DNA of 64,000 nt from Pyropia haitanensis. Lineage: Eukaryota; Rhodophyta; Bangiophyceae; Bangiales; Bangiaceae. Below are positions 57,522-64,000 of this stretch, in pieces; position 1 is the first letter of the stretch; every line of letters begins with the position of its first letter. Both the position numbers and the translations under genes were made by a program. Location of the stretch: the NCBI GenBank assembly GCA_008729055.1, contig SDUX01000006.1, positions 3,336,842 to 3,400,841 on the forward strand, given 5' to 3'. Under the pieces are notes generated by a model. That model was not told the DNA's origin. It saw only the letters and a program-made list of their open reading frames with translations, and did not search any database.

Positions 57522-58198
57522 TCGAGGAAGGGGACGACGGCCAGGTGGGCGACGCCACCGCGGACACGCACGCGTGACTGGGAGGAGGAGAGGGGACGAC
57601 GCCCACGGCGCGGGCGAGGACGCTCCCGCTTGACTGGGGCGGATAGGCAATACTCGGTGATGTAGTTCTGGCCCTGGTCGCCGATTCGATTCCTTCTGCC
57701 GAATCGCATCGACGTACTGTAAGGAGCCCCCTCCGTTCGGGTCCCTCTGGGGCACCCCTGCCAGAGACCCCGGCCACAGCGGTGGCGTTGGCGGTGGGTC
57801 GCCCCAAATCGGCTGCGCATGCGCTGCGTCTGCCTCGCGACGTGGGGCCCTTGCTCCTGGCCAAGCGGGTCCGGTCTCTCGACGGCCCCCTGCGCGGGTG
57901 CCGCTGCGCTTGCCAAGTCGAGGCGGTGGACGCGGCCCGCGTGGCCTGGCCAGACACTGTGCCGTTGGGCGCGCCAGCACGGACGCAGCTTCCTCGTCGA
58001 ACGTGAGCATTGTCAACGGCGGCTTGTCCGTGGCGGCTGCCTGCACCTCTGCCTGGGCCCCACTGGCGCTGCCCCCCTGCGCATTCCTCGCTGCGTTCGT
58101 GCCCGTTGCTTTCTTTGCCGCCCCGCCCCTCACCTCCTCACCCTTGCCCCGCCGCCCCGCGCTGTCCCGCTCCTCTACCCCCCGCCGTCAACCGCCCC
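57522..58198. other. intergenic region with duplicated gene-end copies
   Basis: Two imperfect copies of the preceding gene's terminus, each with GGGACGACG and a TGA, lie at 57,522-57,635. A short balanced stretch (57,640-57,725) contains a CGATTCG/CGAATCG inverted repeat (57,681-57,706). GC-rich DNA leads into SQD2; its 5' leader is pyrimidine-rich. Confidence 0.5.
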
Positions 58199-59935
58199 AT
58201 GGGTGCCGCCCCCCCTCCCACCCCCGCAGCGGCGGCTGTGGCCCCGGCCGCGTCCTGGCGGCCGCCGCCGCGGCCGGCGGGGGTGGCGCTCGGCTTTGCC
58301 GCCCCGACCGTACCATGGCCGTCGGCTGCCGCCGCGGGGCGGGCGGTCGTCCGCGGCCGCCCAGCCCTGCCGGGCCGGGCGGTGGCGGCGGCGCCCAGCC
58401 GCCGCCAGACCATCGTCGGCGCGCCCGCCGCCCCACTGTCCACGCCGGCTGAAGCGGTGGGCGTGTCGATGCGGTTTTTTGGGCGCGGCGGCTCCTCTTC
58501 GTCGAGTGCGGCCTCGGCGGCCGCGGCGGCAGCGGCGGCAGCGGCGGCGGCGGCGGCGGCAGCGGCAACGGCGGGGACGGCAGCATCACCGGCAACAACA
58601 ACGCCAAGGACGTCTGCTGCGGGTGCCCCCGATGCTCCTGCCGGCATGCGCGCCCGTCGGGTGGCGATTGTGGTGGAGCCAACGCCCTTTACCCACGTGT
58701 CTGGCTACGCCAACCGCTACAAGGGCCTCGTGGAGCACCTGCGCTCCCGCGGGGATGAGGTGCTCGTCATCACGCCCGACTCCTCAAAAGACGCGCCCAC
58801 CTCGTACGCGGGCGCGACGGTCGCTTCGATTGGGGGCTTCCGCTTCCCCCTCTACCCCGCCATCCGGCTCAGCGTTGGGGGCCCCAAGGTGTACCGGCTG
58901 CTGCGGGACTTTGCGCCCGACGTGATCCACCTGACCACGCCGGGGACGCTCGTGTTTGCGGTCCTCGCGTTTGCCCGCATCCTGCGCGTGCCGCTCGTCG
59001 CGTCCTACCACACCCACCTCCCCGTCTACGCGGCCCGCTACGGGCTGTCGCCGCTGGTGGGGCTTGCGTGGCTCCTCATCCGCCTGTGCCACAACCGGGC
59101 GGACCTGACGCTCGCCACCTCCCCGCAGCTGGTGGAGGAGCTGTCCGCCCACGGCGTGCAGCGGGCGGCGCTGTGGCCAAAGGGCGTCGACACGGAGCTC
59201 TTCCACCCGCGCTGTGCGACCGCGGCGATGCGGTGCCGGCTGACCGACGGCCACCCCGACGCGCCGCTGCTGCTCTACGTTGGCCGCATCGGGGCGGAAA
59301 AGAACCTGGCCTTTTTGCGGGGCGTCCTCGAGCGCCTCCCCGCCGCGCGGCTGGCCATTGTCGGCGACGGCCCCGCGCGGGGGGCGGTGGAGAAGGCCCT
59401 CGCGGGCACCGCCACCGTGTTCACCGGTATCCTGACTGGTGCGGACCTGTCCGCGGCGTACGCGTCGGCCGACGTGTTTGTCATGCCCTCCGAGTCGGAG
59501 ACGCTCGGCTTTGTGGTGCTCGAGGCGGCCGCCGCGGGCGTGCCCGCCGTCGCCGCCGCCGCGGGCGGCCTGCGGGACGTGGTCAAGGACGGCGTGACGG
59601 GCTACCTCTTCCCCGCCGCCGGGCCGTCCCCGTCGGTCGCGGCGGTGGCGGCGTCGACCGACGCGGCGGTCGCGCACATCTCCCGCCTCGTGTCGTCGCC
59701 CGCCCTGCGCCGCCGCGTCGGCGATGCGGCGCGGGTCGAGGCGTGCCGCTGGTCGTGGGCCGCGTCGAACGCGGCGACGCGGGACGGGCACTACCTGCGG
59801 GCGGCGTTTAACTTTCGGACACGCGCGCTCGGCGGCCTCGGGCTGCCGCGGAGCCTCAGCTGGCTTCGCTGGGTCCGCCGGCGGATAGCGGCGATTCGCA
59901 TGCGCTTCCGCCGCGCCTTTTTTACGTTTGCGTGA
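58199..59935 (+). CDS. SQD2: sulfoquinovosyltransferase SQD2, plastid sulfolipid synthase
   Basis: Predicted 578 aa. Residues 1-~150 form a plastid transit region (Ala/Pro/Ser/Arg-rich, with a poly-Ala tract). The GT-B glycosyltransferase (GT4 family) begins at RRVAIVVEPTPFTHVSGYAN. It has the characteristic SQD2 segments YKGLVEHLRSRGDEVLVITP, VIHLTTPGTLVFAVL, YHTHLPVYAARYG and LWPKGVDTELFHP. The donor-site region is LLYVGRIGAEKNL, VGDGPARGAVE, and MPSESETLGFVVLEAAAAG with the E-x7-E motif. SQD2 transfers sulfoquinovose from UDP-sulfoquinovose to diacylglycerol, making the thylakoid lipid SQDG. A basic Arg-rich C-terminus (WVRRRIAAIRMRFRR) may bind membranes. The gene has no frame break and no intron. 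Confidence 0.95.
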   Translation: MGAAPPPTPAAAAVAPAASWRPPPRPAGVALGFAAPTVPWPSAAAAGRAVVRGRPALPGRAVAAAPSRRQTIVGAPAAPLSTPAEAVGVSMRFFGRGGSSSSSAASAAAAAAAAAAAAAAAAATAGTAASPATTTPRTSAAGAPDAPAGMRARRVAIVVEPTPFTHVSGYANRYKGLVEHLRSRGDEVLVITPDSSKDAPTSYAGATVASIGGFRFPLYPAIRLSVGGPKVYRLLRDFAPDVIHLTTPGTLVFAVLAFARILRVPLVASYHTHLPVYAARYGLSPLVGLAWLLIRLCHNRADLTLATSPQLVEELSAHGVQRAALWPKGVDTELFHPRCATAAMRCRLTDGHPDAPLLLYVGRIGAEKNLAFLRGVLERLPAARLAIVGDGPARGAVEKALAGTATVFTGILTGADLSAAYASADVFVMPSESETLGFVVLEAAAAGVPAVAAAAGGLRDVVKDGVTGYLFPAAGPSPSVAAVAASTDAAVAHISRLVSSPALRRRVGDAARVEACRWSWAASNAATRDGHYLRAAFNFRTRALGGLGLPRSLSWLRWVRRRIAAIRMRFRRAFFTFA

Positions 59936-60524
59936 GGGGGGGGGGCGGGGGGGCAGGGGTGGGGGGGGCGGGCTCGCGACGCGACGTCGAGTCAGGCCGG
60001 GTTCGTACCGCTGCAGTGCGTCGCCACTCCCCGCGTCCCATTAGCAGGGTGCACAGTGCACAGTCTCAGAGCTGCGTTGAGAGTGTGTGTGTACTTGTGG
60101 TGTACGTAGCGTGGGTTGGCGGGCTGCCCGTTCCGAAGAGCCCCCACCATTTCTATTGCCTATTTTGTTCATCTCTTGGATGCCGCTCTCCTCTTTGTCT
60201 TATATTTCTCGGGGTCATGACTCTACGTTTCTTCCATCTTGTGACTCTGTTCTCCGCTCGGCTGTTGAGGTTTCTCAAACGGAGTCGCCGCCTGTCGTGG
60301 TCGTTTGGCAGCCCGAGCTCATCTTGGGTCGGGCCTGTACTGTGACAGAATGAAGGGCGTTGCAATGTTCGTGCTCAGCTGTGTTTGTATGGCCCTACAG
60401 TTACGATAACCAAGGAAGGCTCCCACCGTCGCCGTGACCGGCCGAGCCTCCCCCCGCCCGCCCTGGGCCCGCCGTGTCTTCCTATCAGTATCGGTGTCTG
60501 TTAAGTCTCGCCCCGCGAGCGCCA
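59936..60524. other. convergent intergenic region
   Basis: Begins with a G-rich block just after the SQD2 stop, then ~450 bp of balanced composition (60,040-60,480). Small frames have no domain. It separates the 3' ends of SQD2 and the acidic secreted protein. Confidence 0.55.
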
Positions 60525-61547
60525 TCAGGCCTTCGTCTCGTCCGCGTCCCCCACAACAAACGGGCTAGCCGCCGACAGCGGCGCGTAGTCGCCGAGCTGG
60601 ACACGACGCACCGCCTCCTGGTCGGCCCCCTCTCCAGCGGCGGGCGCGGCCCAGGCCGTCACACCCGCGTCCGCCACGCCCGCGGCGAGAGACTCGCCAA
60701 AGAGGTCCGTCGCGTTCTCGCTGTCGGACGCGTCCACGTCCGTGTCGTTGGCCGACTCGGCGTCGCCGTCCGACGACATGTCCTCCCACGTGCCATCGTC
60801 CGCGTGGTCAACGGGCTCGATGTCGTCCGAACCCCCCGCCGCACGCACAGAGGGAACGTTCACGTCGTCGTTCTCGGTCGCATCGTCGTTGTCATCGTCC
60901 TCGTCGCTGCTGCCCTCCGAGTCGACATCCGAGTCAGACGCGTCCTCGTCGGCTGCCTCATGGACGGCAACCTCTTCCGCAATGTGTGCAGTCTCCCACT
61001 CCTGCTCCTCCACCCGGTCCAGGCCATCGAGGTCGCCCGCATCACTCTCAGCCTCGTCCTCCGTCTCTCCGTCGGTGCTCCCACCGTCCCCGTCATCGTC
61101 AGTGACGTCGTCATCCGCGTCGTCCAAGTCTGTCGCCTGGCGGTCGACCGTGTCGTCCAGGTCCGCGTCGTCGTCGTCCGACTCGTCCTCGGACGAAGCG
61201 CCATCGTCAGAGTCTGTGGCCAAGGCGTCATCGGCAGGCGCCTCCCGTTCCACGGGCGCAGCGGCCTCCGCCGCGTCACCGTCCACCGCGACCCGCACTG
61301 GGGGCGGCGTCAGCGCGTTGCCATTGATAGCGGCCGCATCGGGCACGACGCCAGCCGCCGCCGCCTCGGGTGCGACGGCGGCCGCCGCCGCCAGCGAGCC
61401 CGCATCCGGCACGGCGGCCGCCGGCGCGGCCGCCGCAGCGCCAGCGGCGTCGGCCGCAAACGGCGGCACCGCGCCAGTGTGGCCCGCCAGAGAGGTGGCC
61501 GTCGCCAGGACCAGCAGCGTAGTCGTCGCGGTGGTCGTGTAGCCCAT
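60525..61547 (-). CDS. secreted acidic (Asp/Glu-rich) disordered protein
   Basis: Predicted 340 aa. The ATG opens MGYTTTATTTLLVLATATSL and AGHTGA, a clear signal peptide cleaved around residue 26. An Ala/Pro region (~27-115) precedes a very acidic core (~125-285). The core contains DSDDGASSEDESDDDDADL, DVTDDDGDGGSTDGE, SDSDVDSEGSSDEDDDNDD and many CK2-type S/T-x-x-D/E sites. A less acidic tail ends DADETKA. Such polyanionic secreted proteins commonly bind Ca2+ or mineral surfaces; here that is inference from composition. The signal peptide matches that of the neighbouring Ser-rich gene on the same strand (62,622-63,497), and both have an AT-rich box ~215 bp upstream of the ATG. The two are probably members of one family of secreted matrix proteins. 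Confidence 0.8.
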   Translation of the reverse strand: MGYTTTATTTLLVLATATSLAGHTGAVPPFAADAAGAAAAAPAAAVPDAGSLAAAAAVAPEAAAAGVVPDAAAINGNALTPPPVRVAVDGDAAEAAAPVEREAPADDALATDSDDGASSEDESDDDDADLDDTVDRQATDLDDADDDVTDDDGDGGSTDGETEDEAESDAGDLDGLDRVEEQEWETAHIAEEVAVHEAADEDASDSDVDSEGSSDEDDDNDDATENDDVNVPSVRAAGGSDDIEPVDHADDGTWEDMSSDGDAESANDTDVDASDSENATDLFGESLAAGVADAGVTAWAAPAAGEGADQEAVRRVQLGDYAPLSAASPFVVGDADETKA

Positions 61548-61758
61548 CCTGACGGCCTTAGCGTGCAACACGGAAAAAGAGAGGAGAGAGGGAGGAGCTG
61601 GCGCAGAGAAGGAGGGGGAGGAACGGCGGCCAGAAAGAGGCCACGGAAGCAGGTAGTAGCGGCGCGGGGAGCGGAACGGAAACAGGCGAGACGGGTGGTG
61701 GGGAAGCGCGATGGTGCCTGCGCGTCTGGCAACGACCAAGGCGAGACGACAAGGAGCG

Positions 61759-61764
61759 CTTATG
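61759..61764 (-). promoter_or_regulatory. AT-rich TATA-like box of the acidic secreted-protein gene
   Basis: CATAAG followed by CGC on the minus strand, ~215 bp upstream of the ATG. It has the same position and a similar core to the box upstream of the paralogous Ser-rich gene. Weak as a TATA box on its own. Confidence 0.3.
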
Positions 61765-62212
61765 ACCACCGCCGTGCGCACTCCCCCGCGTCAGACCGCG
61801 TCAGACAGCCAGCCGGCAGAACTGCAGAGCGGGCGGCGACACAGCCCGCAGCCGCAGCCCGTCCGCGCACCGCAGCAACTACGGGTGCGGAAATTCTGTC
61901 CCCCGCCTCCTCCACTCCCTGCAGCTATCGGGTGCAGTATCACGACGGCGGAGGGGGCAGGCAGAGGACGGAAAGGGCCGAGCCCACTCGACCGTGCATC
62001 ACCGCTGCCACGGTGCATTTCGGGGGGGGGGGGGGGGGGGGAAGGAGGGGGTGCTGCGCAAGAGAAGCGCAGAAATTAGCAGTCGTGGCGGCCGGGAAGC
62101 GCCCACGGCGCCGGAAGCGGCCGCGTGGCGGCCATGCTGCCACGCGGGGCGGGGCCGTCGCCGGGCAGCGTGGCGGCAGGGGGTAGCGACGAGAAGGGCG
62201 GGCAGGTTGAGG

Positions 62213-62237
62213 TGGCCGCGGCGGGACTTGAACCCGT
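62213..62237 (-). other. tRNA-like T-arm and 3' acceptor fragment
   Basis: On the minus strand ACGGG, TTCAAGT, CCCGC forms a T-arm with a perfect B box (GGTTCAAGTCC), followed by CGCGGCC and A. No matching 5' acceptor (GGCCGCG) or D-arm is found within ~150 nt on either side, so neither a normal nor a permuted tRNA can be assembled. It may be a pseudogene or fragment. Confidence 0.3.
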
Positions 62238-62366
62238 CCTCGTGCTGCGACGGTGCCGGTGACCGCCATTGTTGTGTGCAGGCGGGATCCGAGCGGGGAG
62301 AGCCCCCGCACGACGGCCGTCCACGTGGGCTGCCCGAGACAGAGCCAAAGGCGCGGGCCAAGCAGG

Positions 62367-62374
62367 TATTTATA
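62367..62374 (-). promoter_or_regulatory. TATAAATA box
   Basis: A consensus-quality TATA box on the minus strand in a balanced-composition stretch. The nearest downstream elements are the T-arm fragment (~130 bp) and a small frame (~105 bp). The gene it serves is not identified. Confidence 0.4.
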
Positions 62375-62621
62375 TGAACAGGGTCACGCACTACCGGTCA
62401 CCTCATTTAGTACAGTCAAGTATCAATTGTGGAGCTTGCACGCACAGGGTGCTGTCTCCATCCGATCAATGCATCCATCGTCTGTCATCCCCAGTGACGC
62501 GACCAGCGCGCACGGCAACGGCAGCGGGGCCGGGAGGGATGCCTTGGCGCACCCACCCACCCCGCGCCATCCCCCTTCCACCCCCCCTTGGGTGGCCACC
62601 TCGTCGCCCCAGGGGACCACC

Positions 62622-63497
62622 TCAGGCGGTGCTCGGCGGCGGCCCCGCCAGGAAGGGGTTGCTCATCGGGATGCGCGTCAGGCGGCGGCGGCGGATGTTG
62701 CGCACCGCCGCGTGGACGGGGTAGTGCTCGTCGCCCGAGCTCTTGCTGCTCTTGCTGCTCTTGCTGCTGCTGCTGCTGCTGCTGCTCTTGCTGCTCTTGC
62801 TGCTCTTGCTGCTGTCCGTGTCGGTGCCGCTCTTCTTCCCCTCGCCAGAGCGCACCACGCCCGGGCGGTCGCTGTCGCTGCTGCTGCTGCTGTCAGAGCT
62901 GCTGCTGTCCTTCTTCTTGCCAGTGCGGACGACGCCAGGGCGGTCGCTGTCGCTGCTGCTGCTGCTGCTGTCAGAGCTGCTGCTGTCGTCCTTCTTCTTG
63001 CCAGTGCGGACGACGCCAGGGCGGTCGCTGTCGCTGCTGCTGCTGCTGCTGTCAGAGCTGCTGCTGTCGTCCTTCTTCTTGCCAGTGCGGACGACGCCCG
63101 GGCGGTCGCTGTCGCTGCTGCTGCTGCTGCTGTCAGAGCTGCTGCTGTCGTCCTTCTTCTTGCCAGTGCGGACGACGCCCGGGCGGTCGCTGTCGCTGCT
63201 GCTGCTATCAGAGCTGCTGTCCGCCGTCTTGCCCGTGCGAACGGTGCTGCCGAGCCACGCCTCCACGCGCTTGTTGGCCGCCGTCAGCGTGCGCGCCTTG
63301 ACGCTCTTGGACGCCACCCGGCGGTTGCCGGCGGTACCGCCCACGCGGGCGCTGGCCTTGCCGCCGGGCGCGGTCGACGCGCCCGCCGGGGGAGCGGTCT
63401 TGTCCCCAATCACCGCGGGGAGGACGGTGCCGGAGGCGAGGGAGGAGGCGGCCGCGAGCACCACCAGCGTCGTCGTTGTGGCCTTGGTGATCCCCAT
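62622..63497 (-). CDS. secreted Ser/Asp/Lys-rich repeat protein (silaffin-like composition)
   Basis: Predicted 291 aa; ATG at 63497. The signal peptide MGITKATTTTLVVLAAASSL is nearly the same as that of the acidic gene at 60,525. A basic Ala/Arg/Lys segment follows (residues ~30-90). Then come 27-residue repeats: DRPGVVRTGKKKDD followed by a Ser run with regular Asp (SSSSDSSSSSSDS). There are about four to five copies; the last is modified to RSGEGKKSGTD. A second Ser/Lys tract (SSKSSKSSK) precedes a basic C-terminus (RNIRRRRLTRIPMSNPFLAG). The alternation of phosphorylatable Ser-Asp blocks and Lys clusters resembles silaffins and other mineral- or matrix-associated proteins. This is compositional similarity only. 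Confidence 0.8.
   Translation of the reverse strand: MGITKATTTTLVVLAAASSLASGTVLPAVIGDKTAPPAGASTAPGGKASARVGGTAGNRRVASKSVKARTLTAANKRVEAWLGSTVRTGKTADSSSDSSSSDSDRPGVVRTGKKKDDSSSSDSSSSSSDSDRPGVVRTGKKKDDSSSSDSSSSSSDSDRPGVVRTGKKKDDSSSSDSSSSSSDSDRPGVVRTGKKKDSSSSDSSSSSDSDRPGVVRSGEGKKSGTDTDSSKSSKSSKSSSSSSSSKSSKSSKSSGDEHYPVHAAVRNIRRRRLTRIPMSNPFLAGPPPSTA
62850..63200 (-). repeat. 81-bp tandem repeat in the Ser-rich secreted protein
   Basis: Equivalent points recur every 81 bp (62,931; 63,012; 63,093; 63,174 for the GACGCC-x-GGGCGG core). Each encodes 27 residues. The near-identity of central copies indicates recent duplication or homogenisation. Confidence 0.9.
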
Positions 63498-64000
63498 GGC
63501 TGCGTACGCGTCGTGCACAGGGGCACAAAGCAAGGGGTTAGTGGCGAAAGGGGGGGGCGGGGGGGGGTGGGCCGCGATGGGTAGGTCAAGATCCAAAGGT
63601 GAGGGTGTCGGGGTGGGTGCGCGGCTGTGTGCTGGGTCGGCAGAGGCTGGGGTGCGCTGCTGCTGACGACGGCTCTCGGGCTTGGGAGCTGTCGCTGGGG
63701 TGCGCCTATTTATGAGCTCTCGACGGCACGCTCCTGTGCGTCGGGCACCCCCCAGCTCTCCCCTGGACGCACCCCCCCTCCTGCACGCAAGCGCCGCCGC
63801 CCGCATGGGCGCTTGGGCGTTTGGGTGTGGCTGTGCATGTCCCGCCTCCCGTGCCTTGCAGGCGCACCCCTCTGCCGCCCCGTCGGCTTCGTCCAGCGCG
63901 TGGTGGTTCGACCTACTCAGCCCTAGAGTCGCCAGCGCGATGCGCGCTCAGCAGCCCCCCTGCCTACCTGTCCCTATATGTTGCTGCTATGTCCAAGTGC
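63498..64000. other. promoter side of the Ser-rich gene and right window edge
   Basis: Leader of the minus-strand gene to ~63,700, the AT box at 63,707, then GC-rich DNA to the edge. A CTATATG lies near 63,974. No gene seen. Confidence 0.5.
63707..63713 (-). promoter_or_regulatory. TATA-like box ATAAATA of the Ser-rich secreted-protein gene
   Basis: CATAAATAGGCGC on the minus strand, ~215 bp upstream of the ATG. It is a good TATA match in an otherwise GC-rich promoter, placed like the AT box of the neighbouring paralogue. Confidence 0.5.

Larger units (their letters stand above)
61548..62621. other. intergenic region between the two secreted-protein genes
   Basis: Contains the leader and AT box of the acidic gene (to ~61,765), a G-run (62,023-62,041), a tRNA-like T-arm (62,213-62,237), a TATA-like box (62,367-62,374) and a balanced stretch (62,340-62,520). 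A short minus-strand frame starting near 62,263 (MAVTGTVAARGRVQ) lies ~105 bp downstream of that TATA box, but has no recognisable domain. Confidence 0.5.

Noticed and set aside
57660..57715. Possible tRNA T-arm (GATTCGATTCC)
   Set aside because: The flanks pair as a CGATTCG/CGAATCG hairpin rather than a T-stem, and there is no acceptor or anticodon arm.

Overview
The window is nuclear DNA of a photosynthetic eukaryote, most probably a bangiophyte red alga of the Porphyra/Pyropia type. This assignment is inference from four things. Genes are extremely GC-rich and long, and most lack introns. Several proteins carry plastid-type leaders, and one gene encodes the plastid sulfolipid synthase SQD2. 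A tRNA gene is interrupted at an ectopic site, as known in red algae. A starch-binding domain sits in a cytosolic motor protein, which fits the cytosolic (floridean) starch of red algae. Intergenic DNA contains islands of roughly balanced composition that contrast with the GC-rich genes.

Left third (1-24,220). The window opens inside a TAF1-like bromodomain gene (+), convergent with an OCRL-type inositol 5-phosphatase (-). A divergent promoter region with three CCAAT/ATTGG boxes separates that gene from the largest gene of the window. This is an ~11-kb (+) locus reading PLAT domain, CBM20 starch-binding domain, kinesin-14 motor, long Ala-rich coiled coil, tail. It is the most striking object here: a candidate motor for starch granules. 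About 4 kb without a supportable gene follows.

Middle (24,221-45,166). Here lie a secreted kelch-like protein (+), an interrupted tRNA-Ser(CGA) gene (-), a three-exon LYR-motif protein (+), a small plastid-type membrane protein (+), and a fructosamine-kinase family protein whose catalytic Asp is Ala (+). Then come a coiled-coil/multi-span membrane protein (-), the splicing factor PRP17/CDC40 (-), and a long coiled-coil protein (+).

Right third (45,167-64,000). This holds an atypical CxxC thioredoxin (+), a CYP4-like cytochrome P450 (+), a three-exon glyoxalase-fold (VOC) protein (-), an unrecognised low-complexity protein (+), a possibly myristoylated membrane protein (+) and SQD2 (+). It ends with two neighbouring secreted disordered proteins (-), one acidic and one Ser/Asp/Lys-repetitive, which share a signal peptide and promoter layout.

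Several genes (TAF1-like, kinesin, the 40-kb coiled-coil gene, P450, VOC, the 53.6-kb gene) can be followed only by changing reading frame at G or C homopolymers. Wherever a single run can be assigned, the step has the same sign: one base too few. This argues for systematic homopolymer contraction in the assembly rather than pseudogenes. Gene ends placed after such steps are less certain than the domain calls.
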